The translations under genes were made by a program, and so were the position numbers. From NCBI GenBank assembly GCA_009599575.1, contig VWND01000095.1:620001-684000 (forward strand): a stretch of DNA of 64,000 bases, written 5' to 3'. Under the pieces are notes generated by a model. It was not told the origin of the DNA. It saw only the letters and a program-made list of their open reading frames with translations, and did no database searches. This document shows, piece after piece, positions 1-11,200 of the stretch (positions are counted from its first letter, which is position 1; every line of letters begins with the position of its first letter). This DNA comes from Blumeriella jaapii. Its lineage: Eukaryota; Ascomycota; Leotiomycetes; Helotiales; Drepanopezizaceae.

Positions 1-1209
1 AAATACGTTATAATAGACTTTTGCAGCTTTAATAAAAACAAATACGATTACGACAACGTATTCGTAGTAATAGATCGCTTTTTTAAGCAAGCTATTTCGA
101 TTTTTTGCTATAAAAATATCGACGCTCGAAGCTTTGCTAAATTGTATATATTCCACGTGTACAAGTATTTTGGCCTTTTAAAAAGTATTATTAGCGATCG
201 TGGCCTTTAGTATTAGTTTATTTTCTGGTTTGAATTAAACAAAATACTCGGTACGCAACTGAAGCTTTCGATAGCCGCTTATTTTAAAACCGACGGTTAA
301 ACCGAAATTTACAATTAATACCTGCAAAAACGCTTTCGACTTTTCGTAAACTTTTATCAAAACGATTAGAACGAATTTTTTTTAATAATAAATTTCGCTT
401 AAATAATTCTTTTTTACGAAAATCTAAATGGCTTTTTATTTTTTAAAATTGTATACGATTACACTTCTTATATTAATTGAAACTGGAAGCTCGATATTTT
501 CTTTTTTTTCAACCTTTTACACAAGTTAAACGCAAACGAAACTCGTGCGTACGCTCGCCGCCATTACGACGCTTGAAACCTTGCCAAATCGCATTTTTAA
601 CAAATATACGACAAAATAAAAAAGAGTGCGAATAGGTTTCGCCGCGCGATCGATTTTAACGTTAGCGATTACGTATGGCTCGATATGCGTTTATTTCCGA
701 CCTTCCGGCCTTTTCGCAAGCTCGACAATTTTATAAACGGCCCTTTTAAAATTATAGCCAAAATTTTCGATAACGCTTTTAAATTAGACCTTTTTAATAT
801 TATAAACGTACATCCAGTTTTTTACGTTAATCGATTGCGTAAAGCAGCTAACGACGCGCTTTTAAATCAGATTAATTTAGCTTCTGAATTTATTAATATA
901 ATTAATAAGCTTGAATACGAAATCGAAGAATTAATCGCTTGTCGAGTGTAGCGGAAAACCTTTTAGTACAAAGCTTTTTGGGTAGGCTTAAATAAAGATT
1001 TTACGTGGTATTCCGCGTTTGATTTTATATACGCTTTTTTGAAAGTGCGCGATTTTTATTTGGCGCATAAAAAGTTCCCCGGTTTTTCTGTAAAACTTGT
1101 AAACTGGCTGAAGGCGTATTCCGAAGGTTTGGATTCGTACGATTATTTGGATAGTGACGTACTAATGGATAAAAGCTCGAAGGCGCGCTTTTTTCGGACG
1201 GGGGGGTAG
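1..1209 (+). mobile_element. Ty3/gypsy retrotransposon relic, 3' part of pol (integrase to chromodomain-like end)
   Basis: Conceptual translation on the plus strand reads as an integrase core (a VIIDRF-type segment near 75-95, an IISDRG-type segment near 185-205), followed by a C-terminal region. The only long open piece is 685-951, and a chromodomain-like tail (EIEELIACRV) lies near 915-950. Many TAA and TAG codons interrupt the frame, so it is a dead copy. It ends in a G-run with TAG (about 1200-1209), a polypurine tract like the one before the 3' LTR of the gypsy element at 47232-53744. The 5' part lies outside the window. The two gypsy copies differ clearly in the integrase region, so they are related but probably not the same family. 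Confidence 0.85.
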
Positions 1210-1503
1210 TGTGACGATTTATTCTGTTGCCACTTTTCGTGTTACCCCAGCAATTACGTATAGCTGCAAGCTTTCCAGCAATTACGTATAGCTGCAAGCT
1301 TTTTGGTCTTTTGATGGGTTTTCCTATTAACTGTGGAGACTATTATGTATATAAGGCTTTTTTTTTTTAGCAACTTCTGCCTTTTGCAGTTGTTGATTTT
1401 AAGTGAATATTTTTATTACAGAACCAAAGGCTTGTTTTATACCATGTGAACACGGCGACCAGTTGACTGATCTCTCAGCCCTCCGATTGATTAGATCGTT
1501 ACA
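1210..1503 (+). repeat. probable 3' LTR of the left-edge gypsy relic
   Basis: The segment starts right after the G-rich polypurine tract with TGTGACGAT and ends with ATCGTTACA, giving near-perfect inverted ends of TG...CA type. Its length of 294 bp is close to the 322-bp LTR of the other gypsy element. No 5' partner is in the window, so the boundary rests on end structure alone. Confidence 0.6.
1247..1302 (+). repeat. 28-bp perfect tandem duplication inside the LTR
   Basis: Two adjacent identical 28-bp units (1247-1274 and 1275-1302), each beginning CCAGCAATTACG and ending GCAAGCTTT. They are perfect although the surroundings are strongly mutated, so the duplication may be younger than the decay. 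Confidence 0.9.
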
Positions 1504-2214
1504 AAAGTAATTTAAATCGAGCTTTTTTTTTACGTATTTCCAATCAGAAATTGTATTAATTAAACGGCTACGAATCGTACAAATATAATATACTTTTATT
1601 AAAACTAAATAAAACTTATATTTTCTTTAGCTTTCTAGCTATTTTATATATCCTTTTCAGCTTTTAAATATCGGTATAATATTTATATTCGAAAAGTAAA
1701 AAACAAAAGGCAAAAGGTAAAAGAAAACCGTTAGTTTTGCGAAAAGCTTTTGTTTAAGCGTATAATAAGTAAAAGAAGCTGCTTACGAGCCTTGGATTTT
1801 AAATTGTAAAAGCAATAAAGCTGTAAAACAAAAAAAATCGTATTAAAAATAATAAATTGCATTTTTTTAGCCGAAAATCTTGATATAATAAAAAACGCGA
1901 GCTTAATAAAGCTTTTATAATTATCGAATAGCTTATAACCGATTAAAAAGATTAATCTGAATTATTATATATAATATTTTAATTGCAAACAAATGTAAAT
2001 AGGCTTTCTGAAAGCGAAAAAGCGAAAAAAAAATTGAAAATGCGTACAAAACACTTATTTAAATTAGTTTCTATTAATAAAATTTAACTTTTTAACTTTT
2101 TAATTTAAAATCTGAAAATAACTGCTTGTTTTTATTATAATTTAATTTAATGTAATTAAATATCTGGCGTTGATAATGTTTTAATATAAAATGCGATCGT
2201 AAAAAATCATGAAC
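1504..2214. other. AT-rich decayed sequence without recognisable gene
   Basis: Very AT-rich sequence with frequent stops in all frames. It is probably further RIP-degraded transposon, but I could not assign a family. Confidence 0.6.
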
Positions 2215-2329
2215 TGAGATGGGACACTTGGATGCAGTGGGACACTTGCTTTCCCCCACATTATCCGAGTGCCCGCAGGATAAATGTGGGAAGGCAGCCC
2301 ACTATTAGGTTTGGGTCGAAAAGTTTTGG

Positions 2330-2662
2330 ATTTTTCGCGTTTTTGCTTTGTTTTATATAATCTCGCCGATTGGCTTGACCAATAGTCATGCGACCAACAA
2401 AAACGTTCAGCGTTTTGGCTCTGATTATATTCGAAGTTTATTTTACGAACACAATAGAGAATTATTCCGCCTGTAAGAAAAAGGCTTAAATAGCGGACCT
2501 TTTGTCATACATTTCTTTTATATAACTGCTTTCTCGAGGGTTTCTTGTATGTAAAAATCCCCAGCTTAGCACGTTTCCAATGCCTTGCGGGAGGCTTGAG
2601 GTTGCGCAGTTTCACTGCCCCCTCCAGACGTTAAACAATATCATCATCATCATCATCATCTT
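2330..2662 (+). repeat. trinucleotide-tailed retroposon-like repeat, copy A
   Basis: This stretch aligns by eye with copy F (36080-36306, plus) and copy E (57793-58260, minus). Shared blocks include a TTATATTCGAAG-like block near 2425, a GGACCTTTTGTCATACATTTC-like block near 2500, GGCTTGAGGTTGCGCAG near 2592-2608 and AGACGTTAAACAATA at 2626-2640. It ends in (ATC)n at 2640-2660. A conserved 3' end followed by a short simple-repeat tail fits a non-LTR retroposon (LINE- or SINE-like). No reverse transcriptase is visible. Confidence 0.6.
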
Positions 2663-4213
2663 CGTCTCCCCCCCTTCTGTGGCTATCACAGGTCGATGAT
2701 ACCGGAAAGCCTCGCTTGTCTCAACTCATGGGTTGAAATCTGATCTGTACTGTATGTTTTCCTACAGTCCCCGCTAAGCGAGCGCGGACAAACACAGATA
2801 CGGGGTATCCACGCTAGCGCATGCACGATCACGTGAATACAGCATCATCTGACAAACTCGTGATCATTCACTGGATGATATCACGTGACCTCCCACTGCA
2901 ATATCCTCACAGCTCCCGCTCCACACAGTTCGCAACGCACCCCCCCCCCCCCCATAATCCCACGTTGCACTGGCTGGCTGGCTGGCCCGGCATAATCCCA
3001 TCCTGGTATTCCCACACCTCTTCCCACCCCCGACGCTTCCATCCATCTCGCTTCCATCCATCCCCGCGCCCCGATGGCCATCACACCCAGGCTCTCTCTC
3101 TCTCTCTCCCAGCAAGCCTTTCGCCCACCACATCACATCAGATCGCAACAGCACGGTCGTGTATGGCGGGGGAGGGCCAGGCGAGAGAGAGGGGCTGTGT
3201 CACGCACGCGTTGAGCAGGATGGGTGCTGTTTGGGAGGGGGGGATCCGGTGCGGTGTGGTTCTGTTGGGCGTGGGCGGGGGCGTGGGCGAGATGGTGAGA
3301 GTGTGGAGATTGGAGATGATAGGGGTAGGTAGTATCGTCGGTTGTCTGCCGGTTTTGGCAGGAGCCGTTTTGGGGTTTTGGGGTGTGAGTGAGTGGGTGG
3401 GTGAGTGTGGGTTTTATATCGACTGTTGATTTTTATTTTTATTGTGAATCACCGTTTCCTTCTTTTTTTTCTATGTTTTTTTTTTTTTTCGGAAATACAA
3501 ACGTTAATCCGAGATGTCCATTTTAATCTATGTCTATATCAAAATCAGCTTTTCCCCAGTATTTTATTCGTTTTAAGATATCCGACCGATATATATACCT
3601 AGGTACATACCTTCCACCAAAGCCCAGATAACAGAGCGAAAAACAATAGCTTTTATCATCCAAGCGAGAAATCCTTCCTTCTCTTCTCACAAAAGCAAAC
3701 CCGACGGCTGTACATTCCTCTGTTTTTTCTTTCTTTACATCTTTTCTCCGAGCTGCTGCGCTTGCCGAAGCGCTTTAAAGAGGAGAAAGCAAACAAAACA
3801 GCCTCCAAGCGGGCTCAAACCCGCCAGGCACAACACCGACCGTCAGTTCGGTTCAACATCCATGGTGAACTGTATATCGATTATCAGTTCCGCAGTGAGA
3901 AATTGGGATCCCTGAAAACGAGCTGATGCAAGTTATTCTTAGAGACAGAAACCCGCTTTGCTCCCGGTTACGAATCAGATGCAATACCACCAAAGCTTCC
4001 GAGGAAGAGCAAATCTGGAAAAAAGAAAAAAAAAAAAGAAAGAAAGAAAGAAACACTCAACGATAAGGGGGGCGGAGAATACGTGGTGTCTCGCTGGCGC
4101 GCGTAGCCGATGACCAACCGGGTGTGCTGTGCTGCCAGGCAGGAAACGAAAGGAGTGTGGCTGCTGCTAGAAGAGGTTGTGGATGTGATACGGTTGTGCC
4201 CGGCACATAACCG
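2663..4213. other. intergenic, low-complexity, no supported gene
   Basis: Contains a 14-C run (2940-2953), CT-rich and GA/GT-rich stretches and purine-rich microsatellites (about 4020-4055). Open frames such as 2821-3429 are repeat-driven and have mirror frames on the other strand. I see no gene. Confidence 0.6.
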
Positions 4214-4295
4214 GAACCCTTATATAGTAGTAGTAGTGGTAGTAGTAGTAGTATTGATTAACGTCTAGCGGAGAGAAAGAACCCTTACATAGTAG
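4214..4295 (-). mobile_element. strongly 5'-truncated trinucleotide-tailed retroposon with 17-bp target-site duplication (copy B)
   Basis: A 48-bp insert (4231-4278) is flanked by two 17-bp copies of GAACCCTTAyATAGTAG (4214-4230 and 4279-4295), 16 of 17 identical. Read on the minus strand the insert is TCTCCGCTAGACGTTAATCAATA followed by a CTA-type repeat. The AGACGTTAA-CAATA block plus trinucleotide tail matches the 3' end of copy A. The layout (3' end, simple tail, long direct repeats) is that of a target-primed, 5'-truncated non-LTR insertion. Confidence 0.65.
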
Positions 4296-4751
4296 GATAG
4301 TGAACAGACTTCCAATCCGTTTTTGCATCTTCTGTCTCCGCCATCGGTCTGTTGGCCTAGTGGTGGAAATTATTCATTCTACTGGTACTATAGTGGTTGG
4401 GTTACCTAGCCGTCACAGTATGCGGCAAGTCGAGGTAAGATGGCTCTTTCCACCAGCTAACGTTAGGTGATGATGACGGTGAAAGAAACCGAAATCAGTC
4501 CAGTTGACAGGCGGTTCTTGATCGGAGGACCCCTTTCTCTCTGTATAACAACCTCCTAGTGAGGAGATTGGATCAAGAAGGAAGCATACGAGAGGACCCA
4601 CGCAAATCAACATCAGCATCACGAGTGTTTCGAAAGATGCAGATTTCCAATGTATATATCATGAGTGAGAGCTGGCTCGAGTCTGCAGGCGAATGTGCAA
4701 GCAATACTAAGCTACCTTAATCATCGACAGACCCATCACCCTCCTCCCCCC

Positions 4752-6792
4752 CTAGGCAGGAACATAGCGAGGAACGACCGGATCCGTGCCATACACCTGG
4801 AACGCGTGGACAAACTCGAAGAAACTCGCCTTGTAGCTCCGCTCCTGCGTCGTCAAGTTGACATATCTGGACCACCCGTTAGCCTCCACCCCTCCATTCA
4901 CAAGCATTGCCGCCCCCCGCCGACAGACAGAGACAATAAAACGTACTGTATGCCAAATCGCGCTTGATAGCCCTGCGCCCACTCCAGGTTATCGAGGATG
5001 CTCCAGGCCAGGGTGCCGACCACATGCACGCCCTCGCTCATGGCCATGAGAATGGCGCGCATGTAATCGTGGTAGTAGCTGGTGCGGATGGTGTCGAGCA
5101 GGATATCGGCCTTGAGGGTCTTCAGCACCTCGAAAGGCTCCGCGAAACCGAACTCCGTGATGGCGATGCCGCCTGCCGGCTTCCACGTGTCTTGCATGTA
5201 GTGCAGGAAGGCCGGGACCCAGTCCGTGGTCTTGTGGAGCCACGGCGAGAGAGGATCAGCGGCAGGACCGACGTTCCAGCCACCCGAATGCTCGGCGTAC
5301 GTGTATGTAGCGTTGGTACAGGTCGGGTAGAAGGGGTGCGAGTAGTTGCTGGTACAGGCGGCGAAGCCGGAATCGGGAACTGCGGCTCTTAGTATCATGA
5401 GAACCATGATCGGATCTCTGCCAACCTACCCATGTAGAACTGAGAGGTGTATGCGTCGTGCGCGAAGAAATCCGAGCTGCCCTTGATCATATTCTTCTCC
5501 TCTGCCGTAAATTCTGGTAGAAATGCCGAGACGAACTCCTTCAGGTAGTGGGGATAATCACCATCAAGGAACACTGGATTGGCGAACCAGCCTTCTTGGA
5601 AGTCCCAAGCTCGCTGTACAGCGATAGCATCATCGCTGGAATTCGTGAGAGGAATCTTGTATCCCCCGTTAAGCTTCAAAGCTATTGTTCCATTTAACCC
5701 GAGGGATTTGCCTAAATGGTATGCTTTGCTGTGAGCGAGCAGAGCGTGATGTCCACACCAGTACCGCTGATGCTTCTTTGGGATGGTCGAGCTGGTGAAG
5801 TAGTCGTCAGGTAGAGGGTAGTTATCGCTGCTGGGTTAGCAAATGGCGAGGGAATCACTGCATTTTCTTACCAGAACACGAGTGGCTCGTTGATGGTAAA
5901 CCATCGCGGGACCTTGTTTCCGTACCGCTTAAAGACCACCTCCGCATACTTCACGAAATCTTCCACAACCTGTGCCCCGAGCCAGCCGCCATATGCGTTC
6001 TGCAAGCTCAGGGGCAAGTCCCAATGGAAGAGGGTGACGGTTGGCTCGACACCGTACTCGATGCAGGTGTTGATCACATCGTCGTAGTGAGCCAGCGCCA
6101 GCTCATTGACTTGACCGCTTCCAAATGGGAACACTCGTGGCCAGCTGATAGAGAATGAATACGTCTTGACTCCGAGAGCCGCGATCCGGGCAATGTCTGG
6201 ATTCAAGTTAGCCGATGAGTCCGTCATGGTGCGAGGGCGGTTGAGAAGACGAGCCTTGTTTGTAAAGATAGTACTGATTGGTGGCGATGTCCCCCGTCTC
6301 ATTGGCAGTCGAGTACCCAGTGGCTCGATGCAGCAGCACGTCCCAGATTGAAGGTCCTCGTCCCTCATCCTTGACAGCGCCTTCGACCTGGAACGCTGCA
6401 CTCGCCACCCCCCACCAGAAGCCAGCCGGGAAGCTCCAGCTCTCGTTCTTGATGGCCATGGGGACTTGCTGGCCTGCTGGAAACGGGTCATAGTAGAGAC
6501 CTGGAGGCGGGAGGAGCTCGTGCGTTGGGACCGGGGTGGCGGATACAGTGGTGGTGATTTCTGCTGTGGACACTGGGCCGACGAACAAGTTCCACAGATC
6601 ATCCACGTTCAGCGTGACGACCGTGGTATCAGAGACCACGGTACTCTTTTGCGTAGTCGTGGCAGCGTTCGAGGGAGGAGGCGTGTGTACTGAGCTTAAA
6701 CTGGTGCTGGTGCCGGTGCTGGAAGTAACATGATGTTGAGGCACAGCTTGTGCTGCCACGGTCAGGGACAGACCCAACAGAAACAACTTCAT
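4752..6792 (-). CDS. secreted beta-glucosidase, glycoside hydrolase family 1
   Basis: Hydrolyses terminal beta-linked glucose from short oligosaccharides or glycosides, probably outside the cell. Model: five exons, 6792-6255, 6196-5872, 5830-5430, 5379-4947, 4866-4752 (1812 nt, 603 aa). N-terminal signal peptide MKLFLLGLSLTVAAQA, then a Ser/Thr/Pro-rich linker to about residue 110, then the GH1 barrel beginning at FPAGFWWGVASAAFQVEG. The acid/base Glu is in TINEP (end of exon 2). The nucleophile Glu lies in ITEFG (about residue 497), where most GH1 enzymes have TENG. The late LAWSILDNLEWAQGY block is the family's conserved WSLLDNFEW region. Intron 1 (6197-6254) appears to use a GC donor and has a CTAAC branch point; the others are GT-AG. 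An AATAAATA box lies about 50 bp upstream. The family is certain; the substrate is not. Confidence 0.93.
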
Positions 6793-8280
6793 GGCTTAAG
6801 AGAGATGAATATGAATGGAGGATGGAAGTTCTCTTGGAGCGTCTTGTATTTATTCGAAAGGCGGACTCCGGTCATCACGACGCAGGGCGGGGTAAACATG
6901 CACGGCAACGAGGGAGCTTCTGGCATCGGGACAACGAAAGAGCGATTGGACGTTGCACGGTTTATCCGGGAGATCATTTGACACTTTTTCTACGTATGTG
7001 CGTTGTATTGCGTAAAAGATCTCATTTCTGCCGATCATTCAACCCGGGGAAACGACTCCGACACTTGTTCAACCGATAGCGCAGTGACGACTTCACGATG
7101 GATCTTTTGATGCCAATCTCAGGTTGTTTATTTACTTTCTCGAGCCTTAAACAGGAGCCAAGCGAGAAAGATGACAAAGGCTTGAGCTGGACTGCCCTGT
7201 CAAATTTGGAAAGAGCGGCCAGCATAACTGTACCCCGCTGTAATGGCTCGGTAGCCCTCGGCTATCTGTGGAACACATCGACCACCATCTGAGGGTTAGA
7301 ACTTTTTCTCTTCTGAATAGCTTCTAGAAAATATCATCACCTCCTCTATAGTGTCAGAACTACTCTTCTGTTTCCTGCCAAATATACAGCCCACATTTTA
7401 CGATCATTTGCACTCTCGCGCATGATGGAGTTATCAGACCGATAGAAGTAGAATAGAGAAATTGTTTACACAAGATCTTGGCAGCTGGGATCGGTCAGTC
7501 TTGGCAATTGAAATCATCCCTCTACAAGAGCTCACAAATCTTGATTGATTAGCTAGCACAAAACATCATCTCGTTCTTTGGATAACTGTCTGTGAATGCT
7601 CGACAGCCGTTACTGATAATGAATTAACGTGTCCCAGGCAGCACTTCTGCATATTTCATTCCGTCAAAACTTGGCGTGAAACTGCACTACCACGAAAGCC
7701 GAGCGTCAGTCGAAATACTGGTTTTCAAATCTTCAAGTTCAGGTCCTGACAACCCTTGTTATAATTCCGTGGTCGTCCGTTGGATCTCCCACGAAACACG
7801 ACGATTGTCGGAATTCTCACGGACATCAAATTTCATCAAGACATGGCGCAACGTCACGGGACGTACATGCTCCATCTGGGCACTCGGAACCAGATAGAGT
7901 CCAGCCGCTGCCTCGCAACCCAACGTATCAGAAGTAGAAACTACTCTATCTGATAAGGTCCGGTTATGAGGAGATACGCGGCATTGTTTGTTGACCAGAT
8001 TAAGTCCCGAAGAGAAGGAGGTATCAAGACGTTATTGTCGCGCGCTCATATTGTTGGAACCCAATCAAATACCACAGTACGCTTGTAAAAGAAAAGGTAG
8101 CATTCTGCTTCTGCCATACCCAACCCGAGACTCCAAACACTTTCTTCTTCCCTCTTATCCAGCCTGAGAGAAGCACGTTTAAATACACAGCCTATCATAG
8201 GCACAACTCAACTCAACTCAGCCTGGCCTATGCATCCCATCCATTACAACTCAACACTTGAAGCCTTCATCGCTCACTCG
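6793..8280. other. intergenic: GH1 promoter side and MRC1 3' flank
   Basis: About 1.5 kb. Short open frames (for example 7676-7897 plus) show no family features or plausible splicing. I see no gene. The 3' UTR of the minus-strand gene ending at 8281 probably lies in 8100-8280. Confidence 0.6.
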
Positions 8281-11200
8281 CTACTCAAACTTGCCACTGC
8301 CAAACAGCCCACCCACGACCTTCCTCCGCTTCTGCGCCCTCCCCACCATCTTCTCCTCCCTCCTCTTATCTGTCTTGACAACCGCCGCTCTCCGCTCAAA
8401 TTCCCTAGCCGCGAAATTGATCCCGCTGTTCCTGCCCCCGCCACGCTTGATGACGTCTCCGCCCGCGCCGCCAGCCATGCGCTCCGTCCCGGACATCAAC
8501 CCCCCGCTGACGCTGGAGCTCGTGGTCGATGTAATGCTGCTGTTCGTCGTAGCGCGTCTCAGCAGGGCCGGAACCTTGAAGCCCTGCGCCGCCGAGGAAG
8601 CGGCGAATGCGAGCTTGGTCGTGTTCGAGACGGAGCTGGAGGACTCGCGCTTCAGCGAGATGCGGTCGACGATGGCGGTCTTGGAGCGGCGGAGCGCGAA
8701 CGGGTCGCGCTTCTCTTTCTTTTCCTTGCGGGGACCACTGAGGTCATCGTCGCCTTCTTCGATCTCGAGCTCGTCTTCTGACTCGGAGCCCGAGTCGGAG
8801 GGCGCGAGGAGGGCGTTGGGCTCTTCGATGAGGCTCGAGAGGGATTCGCGGATCTCGGAAAGGTTAGATGGCTTCTTCGCGGGTTTGGTGCGCCGAAGAT
8901 GGGGAGGAGCTCTAGGTTGAACGTCTGCCGCGTCGTCGGCGTGCTTTCTTTTGGGTGGTCCCATGGATGTCGGCTGGCTGTCTGGCACGACTGCGTTTTC
9001 TGCTTGGGATTGAGATTGAGAGTCGCTACCCTCTTCCTGCTCGGCAAAGTCTTCCAAGAAGTCCATCTCATCCTCACTGCCGCGGTCTTCAATGGCGCGC
9101 AGGAAAGCTTGACGTTTAGGGTTCTCGGCTATTTTGCCGATCCTCTCGTCAGCAAGAAGTGCTTTACGCATCTTAGCAAACTCTCTGCGCTTTCTCAGTT
9201 GTCTTGCTTCTCCACCATCGTCAGAGTCAGAGAGGTCATAGTCGGCTCCTCGCTTTCGGCGGAGCATGCCGTTTGTGATGTCTTTGTAGAGTTTCTCGAC
9301 TTGTTTCTCATCACTGGCTCTCTCCCGATCACTATTTCCATTAGCAAGAAATTCAAGACAAATCTCGGTACAGACTTACGCAAAGAACGCAGCAAGTTTG
9401 CTCTCGTCGAAGTGTTTGCCGCCCTCATCATCTATCATCTCCTTCACAAACTCATCTGCCTCACCGTCACTCTCGTCGTCACTTGCACCTCCCAGCCCAG
9501 CGTACTCGTCGTCGGATTCATCGGCTTGCTCGTTGACCATCTCCTTTGCTTTGCTCTTCTTCTTGTCAAACTCATCAACGACCTTTTTCGTTGCTTTCGT
9601 GGCAGCTTTGCGCATGACATCGAACACATCTGCAGTAATATCAAGGTCTTCCTCCTCAGCTGTCTGTTCCGATGGCTGTTCAACATCTTCGTCATCAGAG
9701 AAGGTAGGAACATGCACTCTCTGGCGAAGCTTGCCTTTTCTCTTGACAACAGGGGTCTCGTCCATAGTCTCAGGGAGATCATTTGGCTCGAGAAGAACAG
9801 TGTCGACCGTAGAGGGCGGAGCGTCAACGAATCTACCTTTAATGGGGGTCATGCGCTGGTAGCCAACATCTTGAGTGGGGGGGAATTGTGACATCTGAGT
9901 ACCCTGAAGAATGCTATCGAATCCGTGTATCTGAGATTGGGAAAAGTCCAGCTGAATTTGAGTCTCATCACCCTGAGTTTCTGTCTCAACAGGCTGAGAG
10001 TTGGGAATATAAGTGAGCTGAGACGCGTTGGTGGTGTCGGCGTCCTGGGTATCTTCTTCCAACGTTGGAACGAAGGGCGGGAGTTCGGCACCTTTGAGAC
10101 GCCGCAAAAAGTCTAGATTATTTTGATTGGGCACAACTGCTTGCGACTCGGACCTAGGCGCAGTTGCAGAAGTACCGAAGGCCTGACTGTCGTCCATGGT
10201 ACCGGCAAAGATTTGCGTCAATCCCAGGCCAGCGGGTCCTGCGACAGTAACCCCTGGAATGAAGGTTTTCGTTGCCGACCGGAGGACAGAGCTCGGCTCA
10301 GCAGGGGAATTGGTGCTGAGCTGGAGGGGTGAAACCTGTGGCACCACTGGCGTTTGCTGCATCTCTTCCTCTTCGACAACCTCATCCTCATCGTCTGAGA
10401 TGACATTGGCGTTTCGAAATCTTCGAGTGTTCGGCTTTGGAGGAAGTTCCTCGTCCTCATCTTCCTCACCAATCACATCACTAACATCTTTGTGCATAGC
10501 AAGATCGGATTCGACATCAAATTTTTCGGTCTCGGATTCCGCTGCGTGAGTGTCGAACATCGAATTGGTAACTTCGGTTTTTGAACCTTGCCCACCAAGG
10601 ACCATCTCCTCATCTTCTTCTTCATCGCTTCCGTTAGCCGACGCTTCTTCAACCTCGCTTTCTCCTTCGGAAGATCCAGATCCAGATCCAGATCCAGAAA
10701 CCTCTTCCTCGGGCACTCCTTGAACCTCTTCGTAATCTTCATCGTCGCTACTGTGGTCTCCCAGTGGGTCTGCTTCACCCGTCTTCTGTCTCTCTTTTTT
10801 GGCTTGCGCCTTTTCGCGTTTTGCGATTGCCTCTCCTTCGAGACGGGCTTTGGCAACGATATCTTCAACCTCGGCCAAGTCCTTCGCTCTCTCTTCCGCG
10901 GTTTGAATGACAACACCTTTGTCTCTCAAAGCTTTGATACGTTCCTCCCTATCACGGGTAGCTTGCTGTCTTGCGCGCTGTTGGAGTGACATCTGGAGTT
11001 CTGAAGTTGTCATTGACAGCTTCGTCCTCCGGCCAAATTTCCGTTCGGAGGTGTGTTGCTTGCCGGGTGATTTTACGCCTGCCAACATACGTAGAGCGTG
11101 AAGAGAGTGAGGCTCCTTTGCAAGCTTGGCTGGTACGCGGTCAAAGATGGAGTCCAATTGTTGCTTTCGTCCGATAGTCTTGACAGAGACGATCTCGAGG

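Noticed and set aside
2821..3429. 202-codon plus frame and overlapping minus frames
   Set aside because: Simple-sequence composition, equally open on both strands, no domain or promoter.
3806..3825. T-arm-like hairpin GCGGGCTCAAACCCGC suggesting a tRNA
   Set aside because: No matching A box, anticodon arm or acceptor pairing could be found on either strand at the right distance.
4345..4420. TTGGCCTAGTGG A-box-like and GGTTGGGTTACC B-box-like sequences (possible tRNA-derived SINE head)
   Set aside because: The B box deviates from GGTTCGANTCC, no cloverleaf forms, and I saw no second copy in the window.
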